A DNA stretch of 64,000 bases from Pyrenophora tritici-repentis (taxonomy: Eukaryota > Ascomycota > Dothideomycetes > Pleosporales > Pleosporaceae). Of this stretch, positions 54,264 to 64,000 are shown one piece after another (the first letter of the stretch is position 1; every line of letters starts with the position of its first letter). Where the stretch lies: positions 2,914,001 through 2,978,000 of the forward strand of contig NC_089395.1 in NCBI RefSeq assembly GCF_003171515.1, written 5' to 3'. Under the pieces are notes generated by a model, which was given only the letters and a program-made list of their open reading frames with translations, searched no databases and was not told the origin of the DNA. Position numbers and translations under genes: made by a program.

Positions 54264-56975
54264 CTATTCTACGCCCTCGACCTTCTTCAGGAAATCCCTG
54301 ACACGGCCCACTTCAACTCCCTCTCCCTCTTCGCTATCCAGGGCAGCTACCAGCCCTTCCAGACACTCTTCTATTCTGCTCTCTTCGACCTTGGTACAGA
54401 GACTGACCACTTTGCGGTACATCATCTCTAGTTGCCCATCCTTTTCTTTCAACATCCTACTACGCTTCAAAAGCGCAGCGTTGGTAGTCGTGTACGTCTC
54501 AAGGCGTTGTCGGAGAACAGAAGTGGACGGTAGGACTTTGACGGCGAATTCTTCGTATTGCGGTTGATGCGATACACGATTCAACGTAGACGGGTCCAGT
54601 GGTATCTGTGTTGATAGGTAGGCAGCACCATCCGAAGCCCGTCGATCGAGGTGGTCACCCGCTTGTCGAAGCTCATACGGCAAGTCGTCTTCCTGAATGA
54701 GCAAACCTGCACCTTCTGCATCAGCATAGCCAATTCGCTTCTTGTCGTGCAAGTCGATTGCCCCGGCATTCACAGAGAGCATATGCCGTTGCGGCTCAAG
54801 CCAGCGCTTGAGATTCGAGATGCGCTTGGCGCAGTCTTGGCGTAGGTGCAACCGTGCGCGTAGTGACTCTAATCGTTGCTGTTCTTGCTTCTGCTGGCTG
54901 GATAATTGTGTGATGAGTTCGTTTGTGTGATCAATTGCGTCCTGTTTTAGTCGTGCTTCTTGCGTAAATTGCATCGAAGCGGACTGCAGAATGCCATTAA
55001 TTACTGTTGGCGGGGTTAGCGGTAGCATTACTAGCACATATTAAAATCAACTTACGGGGCGCTATCTCTCTGCTAGTCTCTTCTACTTTGCTCAACGGTG
55101 CCTTACCTTTGTTAGGACTGCCGCCTGCTGCCATGATAGCTTCGCCGTCGGCCAAATCACTGCCCACGCCGAAATCAACTGGCCTAGTGCCCTTGTAGTT
55201 GGGTATTGTTGGGTCGGCCTGGACTTCCATGAGCTGGGAAATGATGTTGCGGTTCCCTATCCGTGCAGCCAAATTCAACGCTGTGTTGCCATGCTTGTCG
55301 CGCGCATTGACCATTTCTTGCATGAATCTCATGAGCCCGATTGGTTTTGGGTAGTTTGTGTTGTCGTGGAAAGAGGGCATCTGGCTGGCGACGATATTGC
55401 TTCGAACAAGGTATTCCAGTAGCGCTTCGAGGTAATACTTGCTGGAGGCTGCGCGCCCTTTTATGGCACACGTCACCGCAATGTGGTGTAATATGGTACG
55501 TCCTTGGGTGTCGCGCAGTTCGATCAGCGGCGCTAGAATCTCCAGTGTTTCTGGGAAGCAGCTGTGATCCAGGCTGTTGTTGACGGACACGGCGCTCATT
55601 AGTGGCGTTTGGCCAGACGCATTCCCTCTGAACATGTTGGCGCCTTTGGATACCAGTAGGCGCATCAAAGATACACGAGCGAGAGTGGCAGCCCAGTGCA
55701 GCGCTGTGTTGGATGTGTTATCAATGGGCATGTCAAGATCGGCGCCAGAGAGATGGAGTATAGCTGGGTGATTGGTAAAGTCAGTCCTAGTCTGATCGGC
55801 GAACAAGTCGGTCAGCATTGCTTGCTTCTCCTCGTTGTGCTTGGTGTCTGGATGTGGTAGCGGCGGCAGGGCGGACGGGACGTCGCCATCAGGGAGGGCA
55901 ATGCGATTTCCGGATTGATGTTGGTAGAAGCTCTCATTCGGCTCGGTTGGTGAGGGCAAGTCGGCCATGGATACGTTTGCGCCATTGGGTTGCGAGTAGT
56001 TGTTATCTTCTTGTGAAGCTCGCATACGTTTTCTCGGTGGCTCAAGCGCGTCTTCCAGGGCCGTGCCGTAAGCCGAGTCAGTATGGGCATTCTGTCCGCT
56101 GAAACTGAAGCTGCGCTCCGATGCGATGCTCTGTTGGCTGCTGGTGCGGAAGGATTCCTGGCTGGCGAGTGGGGCGTGTGATGGTCGCGCCATGCTCCTC
56201 CGACCCTGCGATGATGATGCTGGACGAGGCGCGGGCGAATTAAGCCTGGCGACCTTGTTCATGGCTGCAAGCGCGCTGGTGGCTGTCGAGGAGATATTGC
56301 TGAAGAAGGTGCCAGTCACGGCCTGGCTAGTGCTGCGACCGTCCATGCTCTGGGTGTAGAAGCGCTTGCGGTTTGCAGCCATGGCCTGCTCCTTGGTCGG
56401 TGTTTCCATGGCTTGTCCCTGGCCTTGGTTGCCGTCAAGACTGATATCGTAGTCCAAGAGCGGACGCAGTACGTCCTCGACGCCATATTGGCGACAGAAT
56501 TCACGTCCCCGGCGGTAGTTGATCCATGTGCCCTGATACTTGCCGTAACCGCCCTGGACCTTCTCGTGCTCGCCAGTCAGAATCTCCTTCTCCAGCACCT
56601 TTGTCCTCTTCCCCTTGTCGACGCCGGCAACCTTTAGGATCTGGGTAGCGTTGAGCCAGCCGTCAGAGCGTCGGCGCATGACGGCCACGCGGTTGACTTC
56701 CATTTCGTAGACGGATACGCCCGAGTAAACAGCCTATATCGTCAGCACCCTATATCGGCTGGACGTCATATTCATCCTCATGTATATTTGACCCGTACCG
56801 TGTATATCTGAGGTTTTTCCATGGCATGTTGCTGGTATCCATTCATATCAGAAAAGGAGCGGTTCAAGGCTGCGGGCGCGGCCATGAGTCCATGGCCATG
56901 GGGCGAATTGGCGTACATTGCGGGCTGCGTCGGCGATGCAGCAGGAAAGGATAGCGAGGTGCGCGCGACTTGCAT
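54264..56975 (-). CDS. mbp1: APSES/KilA-N cell-cycle transcription factor with ankyrin repeats (Mbp1-like)
   Basis: Three exons, 56975-56799, 56733-55056 and 55003-54264; 864 residues. Residues about 55-160 form the APSES DNA-binding domain (IYTAVYSGVSVYE, RRRSDGWLNATQILKVAG, KVQGGYGKYQGTWI), the winged helix that binds MluI cell-cycle boxes. A central ankyrin block includes TALHWAATLARVSLMRLLVSKGA, GQTPLMSAV and NTALNLAARIGNRNIISQLME. The C-terminal third is a coiled coil (QKQEQQRLESLRARL) for pairing with a Swi6-like partner. With its partner it drives G1/S genes in the nucleus. Splice 1 restores the motif IYT/AVYSG. The ATG at 56975 is the first in frame. A 435-base divergent promoter separates it from the LYR gene. 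Confidence 0.92.
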
Positions 56976-57410
56976 TATTATGTCAGCGACTCCAGACGGA
57001 AGGCGCGGTGCGGGTAGGCGCAACGCGGGCAGTCGCAGCGGAGGCAGTCGCAAATGGTGTGGTCGATGCTGCCTTGTTGGAAAAGACAGCAATTTGCGCG
57101 TCGTTGGCGTCGAAGCCCGTGACAAGTACCGTATACAGTCACGGTAGTCGCATGTAGGTACGAATACACCAGACGGTTGAATTAGAGATGTATGCGCTAT
57201 GCGCTATGCGGGTGAGGGGTGCAATGAGTCTGCCGATGCCGTCGTTCAGGTGTGGAGAGAGTGGAAACGCGTCGCGGTTGTGCGCAGTCGGCCAATCACG
57301 CCCCCCGGCCCTCTGATTTCGTGCATGCGCACAATTCCCTGCTAAACCACTGTATACCACCACACGTCCTTTGCAAAGTCGCAGTCAGTCACTGTCGCAG
57401 TGTAGTCTCC
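56976..57410. other. Divergent promoter region
   Basis: 435 bases between the Mbp1-like gene and the LYR-motif gene. An imperfect repeat ATGCGCTATGCGCTATGCGG lies at 57191-57210. Confidence 0.5.
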
Positions 57411-58730
57411 ATGCCTATATCTGCCTTCTTCCACGAGAGTGCATCCACTCTCAATCCCCTTCATCTGCTGCGTGCTCTCCTCCGTGAGGCCTCGTACCTG
57501 CCCGATGCGACGGCCCGCACCTACTTCCGCCGCTACATAGTAAGCAGGTTCAAGGCCTATCAGCCCAAAAGTAATGCTACTGCCTCTTTCGATGTCGAAG
57601 CCGTGGAGAGGTATGAGCACAAGAGCTTCAAAAGGCGCAAGATGGCCGTAATCAGGGAACGTGCCCGGCCCCTGCTGCGGAAAGGCCTCAAAGGCCTCAA
57701 CTACATGCGCCGTGCCAATCAAGGCGAGATGCCTTGTCTGGAGAAGATACTCTACTTCACATACGGTCGCATGGGAAGGCGAAAATTTCTACTGATGACA
57801 GACTTGTTGAAGCCAGATCCCATCATGGACGAGGACGCTGCCCATGGGCCCAGTACAGGAGACGAACCACCACTGCAGAAGCTTTACTACAGCGACAAGC
57901 GCTACCTTCAATTCTTTGATAAGCCTGTAGCTACTTCCAAGACACACTACACCATTAACATCTCGGACCGCTACTCCCGGTTACGCCAAGTTCTGAAGAC
58001 GCAGTACCAAAAGGGTATATCCATCAATCGCGAGTTGAAGAGCCCCGTGCTGAAAACACCCATCAACAACGTCTGGGAGAGACCCATGCCCATGGTGCGC
58101 GCGCGTAACAACATCAAACGCTGGTATGCCATGACCATGACGCGCTTGCTCCCACCACTGCCGACGGATGAATGGGACAAGATCCACGCCATGATTGTTG
58201 GCGACGAGCGCGTTAGCCTAGTCAAACGTAGAGTGCGCGTTCCGACTAAAGACTCTGTTCCCGAACAAGTACGCTTCGCTAGCACAGTCGACGCAGCAAT
58301 GGCACTGGATAAGCCAACCAAGGCAGACAAACCCGCTGGTGCGCAGCGACCACATTCCATCACCCCAAAGTATATGCGACGAATCTATGCCAGGGTGCAC
58401 AGACTCTGTTGCAAAGTTGAGTATGACGACGAGCAGAAGCAGTGGAAACCCATTTGGGGTGAACATAGGAACACCATCAAGCCCAAGATATATCAACTTC
58501 CTACTGACGAAGCTCTGTTCGCCGGCGTCAATGCAGCCGGGCAGGTTGTAAAAGCGCAAAAGAAACATGCAGTAGACGCATCAAGTCATGTCCAGCCACG
58601 CGATGCTGACGGCAACTACATGCGCTTCCCCTTTTTTGCCGAATTCCTCCCAGAAGACAATCCCATACGTAAGGATTTGGATGAATGGAAGCGAAAGAGG
58701 CGTGTCGCCCAAGAACAAAATAAAGCTTAG
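57411..58730 (+). CDS. LYR-motif protein with Cup1-like N-terminal domain
   Basis: 439 residues in one exon. ATG 57411 is the first Met of the frame. Residues about 1-45 match a LYR/complex-1 fold (LNPLHLLRALLREASYLPD, then YFRRYIVSRFKAYQ), as found in mitochondrial assembly factors that bind acyl carrier protein and Fe-S proteins. The rest is basic (KRRKMAVIRERARPLLRKG, RARNNIKRWYAMTMTRLLPPLP) and resembles fungal proteins annotated as Cup1-like or mitochondrial-ribosome related. A mitochondrial matrix role in assembly is the likely reading; the exact partner is unknown. The GNAT gene follows 147 bases downstream on the same strand. Confidence 0.75.
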   Translation: MPISAFFHESASTLNPLHLLRALLREASYLPDATARTYFRRYIVSRFKAYQPKSNATASFDVEAVERYEHKSFKRRKMAVIRERARPLLRKGLKGLNYMRRANQGEMPCLEKILYFTYGRMGRRKFLLMTDLLKPDPIMDEDAAHGPSTGDEPPLQKLYYSDKRYLQFFDKPVATSKTHYTINISDRYSRLRQVLKTQYQKGISINRELKSPVLKTPINNVWERPMPMVRARNNIKRWYAMTMTRLLPPLPTDEWDKIHAMIVGDERVSLVKRRVRVPTKDSVPEQVRFASTVDAAMALDKPTKADKPAGAQRPHSITPKYMRRIYARVHRLCCKVEYDDEQKQWKPIWGEHRNTIKPKIYQLPTDEALFAGVNAAGQVVKAQKKHAVDASSHVQPRDADGNYMRFPFFAEFLPEDNPIRKDLDEWKRKRRVAQEQNKA

Positions 58731-58877
58731 ATGTCAGGTGGGGCGGGGCATCTGCACCCCACAACTTGACATAGAACGTCTTGCATTGCATGCCAATAAA
58801 TCTCCATTGCATTGCACCCTTCTCCTGCACTCTCCAACCCAGACGCAGGTATAATTACACAAGAGCAATTGACTACA

Positions 58878-59458
58878 ATGGCATCTACCAGTGCAACCAT
58901 ACGTCACGCAACTCGCAATGGTACTTCGCCTCACCTGCACAAGACGACCAAAATACTGACGCCAACCTCGTAGACGTTCCCACCATCCTATCTCTAATTC
59001 GCGAACTCGCCGACTACGAAAAGGCCAGCGACAAGGTCGAGGCGACCAAAGAATCCCTCACCCGCACCCTTGCACACTACGATCCTTCCACCTCGACCTT
59101 CTCTCAAGGCTTCGCTCGTACCCTCCTCATCACCGACCCCGACGACACCGTCGCCGGCATGGCGCTATACTTTTACAACTACAGCACCTGGACCGGCGTG
59201 CCTGGTATATACCTCGAAGATCTATTTGTCAAGGAAAAGTACCGGAAAAGGGGCTATGGGAAGAGGCTTTTGAAGGAACTTGCGCAGGAGGTACTCAAAG
59301 TCAACGGAAAGAGGCTCGAGTGGAGTTGTCTAGATTGGAATGAGCCTAGTCTCAAGTTCTACGAGAGTGAGCTGATAGGTGCACAGAGGAAGAAGGAATG
59401 GGTGGGCTTAAGAGTTGAGGGCGATGCACTACAGAAGCTTGCGGGTTCGGGTTCCTAG
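58878..59458 (+). CDS. GNAT-family N-acetyltransferase (spermidine/thialysine type)
   Basis: Two exons, 58878-58920 and 58974-59458; 175 residues. The 53-base intron (GTACTT...CTGAC...TAG) joins IRHATRN to DVPTILSLIRELADYEKA, the standard start of SAT1/thialysine acetyltransferases. The acetyl-CoA loop is LEDLFVKEKYRKRGYGKRLL (RxxGxG), and the end EWSCLDWNEPSLKFYE is also typical. Members acetylate polyamines, thialysine or related amines in the cytosol. An unspliced frame starting further upstream exists but replaces the conserved start with unrelated sequence, so I prefer the spliced form. Confidence 0.88.
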
Positions 59459-59850
59459 ATCTTCGGCATGTAGGTACTGAGCGTGGCGGGTAACTTGCCG
59501 TACATGACTACATCAAGTGGGGCTTCTCCATGCTGCCCGTATTTGTGTCAGATTTCAGATCGTACTTTGCACACATTGCGATTAATTCGCTCGTATTATG
59601 CCGATTTGCGATCCGCCCTCTGCCGGCACACTGTCTTGCAACCTATGACCATGGCAAGTTGACTTGTACGATTGCATCAGGGTGTAGATCTTTCCCGGTC
59701 CATAGGTACATGCCATTAGATCACCGGCATCTCCTGTCAGCTTCCCGTCCACACTCGGCCGTTACTCTCGAGTATAAATGTTTCCGAAAATCGGCATTAT
59801 CCCCCCAAATCCTCTCTCCCATCTTTCTCAACACCCACACTACCAGAATC
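59459..59850. other. Intergenic region with promoter
   Basis: 392 bases between the GNAT gene and the small secreted protein; holds the TATA box below. Confidence 0.5.
59773..59779 (+). promoter_or_regulatory. TATA box
   Basis: TATAAAT lies 71 bases upstream of the ATG at 59851, at a good distance for a short leader. Confidence 0.5.
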
Positions 59851-60164
59851 ATGCAACTCACCCCCCTCGTCATTCTGCTCGTCGCGGGCGCTTGCAAAGC
59901 CGCATCATGCAACGCTGCAGTCGTCAGTGCCCTTGGCACGTGTAATCTGCCGAATGGAGATTATTTCAAAAATCTCTCAGTTTGCACCTTTGCTGAACCT
60001 ACGTGCACATCTGGGGTACCACGGGACGAGACCTTACTTACCCCCACGGGTAATAATGGTTGCAAGAGTAATGCAGACTGTAGACATACGGTATGGTGTT
60101 CATGCAAAGGAATGAATGTTGAACATCATTTGCTAATAGTTGAAAACAGTGGAGATGCTGCTAG
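59851..60164 (+). CDS. Small secreted Cys-rich protein (effector-like)
   Basis: Two exons, 59851-60090 and 60150-60164 (59-base intron, GTATGG...GCTAAT...ACAG); 84 residues. A signal peptide (MQLTPLVILLVAGACKA) precedes about 65 residues with eight Cys, ending in RHT/WRCC. The five-codon last exon adds two of the eight Cys, so splicing decides whether all disulphides can form. Reading through the intron would replace that end with about 40 unrelated residues. It may be an effector, antimicrobial or surface peptide. I recognise no named family. It is the last gene before a 3.8 kb gene-poor stretch. Confidence 0.65.
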
Positions 60165-63100
60165 AAAGGGACGGGGGTGTTTGGACGGGATGGTGGGATG
60201 GTGTACTGTAGTGGGGTTGTAGTTAGAAAGAGCTTGGGGAGTTATGGTAGGGTTGGGAGTTGCACTGCAAGCTAGTCACAGCAGCAGCAGCAGAAGATAT
60301 CCCCCAGAACTCTCTCTACTCTACAGAGACAAAATTATACCTTGTTCATATTTCCTCTACCTTGCTTTCTCATCCAGGTATCCACCAAAGACACATGTTC
60401 CCAAGCTCTACCTCAAATAGGCCCTATCCGAGAGATCCCACAGGAAGTCCTACCCACCGCTTATCACAACCCTAGTCAATTCACCCATCACTACTCTATG
60501 ACGCATAGAGCGAACAACGCGCACCGCGCCCAATTTTCCTTTGGGTCTCGTATCATCGCTCAACGATTGGCTCGCGTACTTAGCCCCGCGTCGTCTTCAG
60601 CCCCACCTCGGACCGGTAACGTACGGTGCGCTACGGACCGCCCTTCCGCATGTCACACGCCTGCACCCTTCCCGCTTCGACCGCTTACCTCCGTAGGCTA
60701 CACAGCTATGGCAACCTCGCTCGGTAGCTATCAGATTCTAGGTACATCTTGGCCGTGGTGTTGGCTGAGATGCAGATCAGCCTTGGCATCTCGCCTCGGT
60801 GACCGCTTCCTAGCGTGTACCGGTATGACGTAGCTTCACCGTGTTTCCCATCCTTCATCCTGAATTCCATGTGCGTCCTTTTGGGTTATTGTTGCTGTAC
60901 GCTCTTTTCGATGTGATTGATACTCCATCGTTGCTTCTTGGCAGTTTCCACTCTATAATGTGCATCGACTACAGCCTACCTACTTAGGCATAAGTTTACA
61001 AATCGATCGAACGTGGAAGAAGCATGCATAGGCAGTGTAAATCTATCCCAGAAGTTGGACGCATCAATTCTGCACCCCGATGCTTACCCGCCTTGTCGGG
61101 GTACGAGTTTCGTCTGCTCTTCACGACTTAGCTTGGTGTACCTCAATATCGCTGAACTACAAACGAAAGGATAAAGCAATTATGCATTATATCAATGTAC
61201 GCCAAGGCATGATAATCTCGGACAAGGACTAACACGTCGGCAACTATTTGGCTGTGCAGCCGAATGACTACATGAAGGGCAGCAATGGCAAGGCAGTCAT
61301 GGAGGACATTGTGTCTATCACTCCCGCATCTACCCTTATCCATCATTACCCACGCAAAATGAGGGCTCCTTTAGTTATCTTCACATGCAGCATTCAGCAT
61401 CAAGTACACCCGTTCTCATCTTTCCCTAGGTATACATGATCCGAAATCCCTATCAACGCTAAATATCTTCCATCTTGGTGATTACACTCTCCTGGAAAAA
61501 ATCTAACACTTCTGATCCACCTCACAAGTCACCATGGTCCGCCTTGTCTCCATCAATACCGGGGCTCTCGCTCTTCCTTGCATGTTCGCACGATATCGTC
61601 TCTATACATGCAACTATCCATACTCAGTCTCCAAGCCGATGACTTCGCAACATCAGATAGGTCTGCGATATCTTCGTTAGTGTGGTCATAGGGCCTCGTC
61701 CTATCTTTAAGGTAGCGCAAGTGCCAAATTATCAGTCCCGTGATTTACTCGAAAGTAGCGCTCTATTCGAATTTCGCCCTTGCCAATTCAGAAGGTAGCC
61801 CGAGTTACCATTTCACAACCTTGCAGCCGCATGCAGCGTCGGCTAAGAGGACCTACTAGTACAATGGTTCAATCGACCTTACAGCGAGACATCGCTAAAA
61901 TACCGCATCTAGAAGTCTTCAATAATTACATCGGCCCGGCAAAGTTTGCCTTTGATAAGTATCTTAAGCCAAGAAGACCGATGACATTTTCACATGCACT
62001 CATGCCGAACACGTCCGCCACATGACACCAAAATGTCATTCATACCGAACATCAACTACAATATTAGCCTAGCGAAAGATGAATCTAGAGAAAGTTGCAT
62101 TCTTGTGCTGACGTTTGAGTCGGCGGAGCGAGCGGATGGTCACTTAGCCTCGTTCTAAGGTCTAGGCAGGACAAAGTACCTACTCCAACGCCTCAACTGT
62201 GGCGTCATCGCAAATCCTCCGCATTTCTGACGAGCGATTATTCTAACTACGGAATGATGTTGTCCGTAAAAGCTACCAAGGAAGGGCACTGGTGATGTCA
62301 GTGTACACGCTTCATTCACACCCCTTGCACACAAGCGTGTGACCTTGAGCCGCAGTCTAAGTAGGCAATGACATTCTACGACGATTGAATTGTGGAGGCA
62401 TCGCAACTCCTCCGCACTGCCGATGAGTGACCTGTTTGGATCCGGGCCGATGTCGTCCATGAGAGTAGGTAGCAATTGATAGTCGAAATCTTTCGAGACA
62501 AGATATGCACCGGATTCTCGTTTATTAAATACCCGCGCATATACTTGTATTTCTTTGTCATCTTCTAAACGTCTTGAAATCACAATCAATAAGCCTCAGA
62601 AGTTTGCCGGGAGACTTTCGCCTTCGGACCTTCGGCACCTTGGCTGGATGTCAGCTTAGTGTGGGTCTACTATCAGCCTTTTGTCGGCGTATTCTGCCAC
62701 AAAGGCAGCGGACTTGCCTACGTTAATGCTACCACTCGAACCTCAATTGACGGACTACAGCGATGGCGCAACGTTAATTGCCCACCTTATAGCCGCAGCA
62801 GAAGCTGTATCGATAGGAGTACGAGCGATAGGGGCGCAACAACCTTGAGTGCAGGCATCAAAAGAAGCCGCTCGCCGCGTTTGGATTGACTCCAAGTTTT
62901 GCAAGACAATCGCTGTAAGCCCCTTTACTTAATAGAGAACAAAGACAAGCATCATAAGCGATCCACGACGTGTTGTAATCTTACAAGTTGCGATGGCTTG
63001 GGCCAGACCAGAGGCGCGTCACCATAAAGAGATGCTAGCGACACGGCAGGGCATAGCGGATAGGGGCCCTTTTATGCAAATGTTCAGCTATGCAGATGTT

Positions 63101-64000
63101 CAGCGTTCATCGGATGCTGACTAAGCATCTGGTAGGAAAGCGGATGCGACCAAGGAGAACGACCATTCCACTTGTGGAAGAGCCAGGCAACTTTACGCTA
63201 AGCCAACGGGTGTGGCGACAGGACGTGTTTGAGTGGTAACGAGTCGTGCGACGGGGAGCGGTAGTGTTTGATAAAACGAGCATGCAAGTTGAGCACAGCA
63301 AGATGGGTATGCAGTAAGCGCAAGGGATACCGCGGCGGCAAGTAAGACGGTCTTACCGGAAGGGGACTCCAAGGAGGAGTACTGGCTACAATAAAGGTAA
63401 GTTTGTGGGTCGCAAGGCACAGAGTGATTATAAATTGCGTCGCAGCACAAGATGGACTGCTGTTCCTTTTGCATACGCCGGGGTTGAAGGCGTCGAAGGA
63501 TGATTTTCTCGGTGTGCCGGTGACGTTGACGTTACTGTCCCAGGACCCTGGGTAGCGGAATCTGAGGAAGGTTATCGTGATTTGTGACAGGTGTCACCCT
63601 GTCCTTGAATCTCACGAGCGTGTCAGCGTTTCAAGTGAGCGCATCGGTCTATGCCATGCATGAGGGCGGGAACCGTTTGGTGTGCAGCACGGGCTCAACT
63701 CCATCCCTACTCATTTTGAGCTAGGGCGGAAGCATGGAGATTCGTTTCGCATGTTGTCTCTCGCTTACATGTACAAAAGATACTACAAACATCTACAAGA
63801 TATGCAATCACGTTGTTGAGATAGATCGGTGGTCGCTTTGAAGGTGCAAAAGTTGGTGGGGTGCGACGCCCGCCCGTGGAGCACGTTACCCAGTGTCTTC
63901 TCATCTCTTGTTTCCGAGCTATAAGTCGAACAAAGCCATCATGCCCATAATTTTGCCAGAGGTTTCTTAGGCTAACCCTACCGGCGAGCCATTCGAAGCG
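60165..64000. other. Gene-poor region, no supportable gene
   Basis: 3.8 kb with only short open frames on both strands (for example 60342-60833 and 62155-62589), none with a domain, signal peptide or coherent splice pattern. It may be old repeat sequence scrambled by mutation. One degenerate direct repeat is seen at 62194-62469. Confidence 0.5.
62194..62469. repeat. Degenerate direct repeat pair
   Basis: Copies at about 62194-62276 and 62387-62469 share GTGG-GCATCGCAA-TCCTCCGCA and ATG-TGTCC-like blocks. I count about 33 of 43 matching bases in the best segment, and several differences are C/T. Function unknown. Confidence 0.35.

Noticed and set aside
57252..57410. N-terminal extension of the LYR protein
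   Set aside because: The extension begins with GTG, lacks any ATG and overlaps the divergent promoter.
58781..58973. Unspliced N terminus of the GNAT protein
   Set aside because: It lacks the conserved IRHAT start, which appears only after removing the 53-base intron.
1..64000. tRNA, rRNA or CRISPR features
   Set aside because: I looked for B-box-like GGTTCGA words with matching arms and for regular spaced repeats and found none convincing; a tRNA scan would be decisive.

Overview
The window looks like nuclear DNA from a filamentous ascomycete (Pezizomycotina). Protein-coding genes are split by short introns, mostly 47 to 75 bases, with GT...AG ends and CTAAC or CTGAC branch points. The protein set includes an APSES cell-cycle factor, GPI-anchored and WSC cell-wall proteins, small secreted Cys-rich proteins and a Fot1/Pogo transposon. 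A Dothideomycete is my best guess, at low confidence. I found no rRNA or CRISPR array and could not support any tRNA. All exon structures were worked out by eye from splice signals and reading frame.

Layout. 1-2265: a Fot1/Pogo DNA transposon whose transposase gene is split by a 158-base hAT-like miniature element. 2266-3327: repeat debris. 3328-19019: accessory and metabolic genes: a one-pass membrane protein, a macrodomain protein, a sugar/quinate-type transporter, a secreted type-B carboxylesterase, a GPI-type secreted protein, a type II haloacid dehalogenase, a paraoxonase-like arylesterase and a large LtrA-type membrane protein. 20210-40962: mostly housekeeping or nuclear genes: a RING-finger/YEATS fusion protein, a TVP38/TMEM64 membrane protein, a GYF-domain protein, a multi-KH RNA-binding protein with an apparent frameshift, a disordered nuclear-type protein, a pyrimidine 5'-nucleotidase and a BSP-family metallopeptidase. 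41033-48150: a long decayed coiled-coil, low-complexity gene. 48924-53048: an acylated-type cyclophilin, an HsbA-like secreted protein, a WSC protein and a small Cys-rich secreted protein. 54264-59458: an Mbp1-type regulator, divergent from a LYR/Cup1-like protein, then a GNAT acetyltransferase. 59851-60164: a second small Cys-rich secreted protein. 60165-64000: 3.8 kb without a gene I can defend.

How the genes relate. There is no operon-like pathway and no clear secondary-metabolite cluster. Three divergent pairs probably share promoters: the hypothetical protein and the GYF protein, the disordered protein and the nucleotidase, and Mbp1 and the LYR protein. Secreted and wall-associated genes lie in loose groups near the transposon side and in the right third.

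Most notable observations: the RING-YEATS fusion with a conserved acyl-lysine pocket; a cyclophilin starting with a Met-Gly-Cys acylation signal; the nested transposon with intact 8-base target duplications; the giant pseudogene whose stops can all be explained by C-to-T changes; and a repeated C-rich-then-G-rich switch along the coding strand of many genes.
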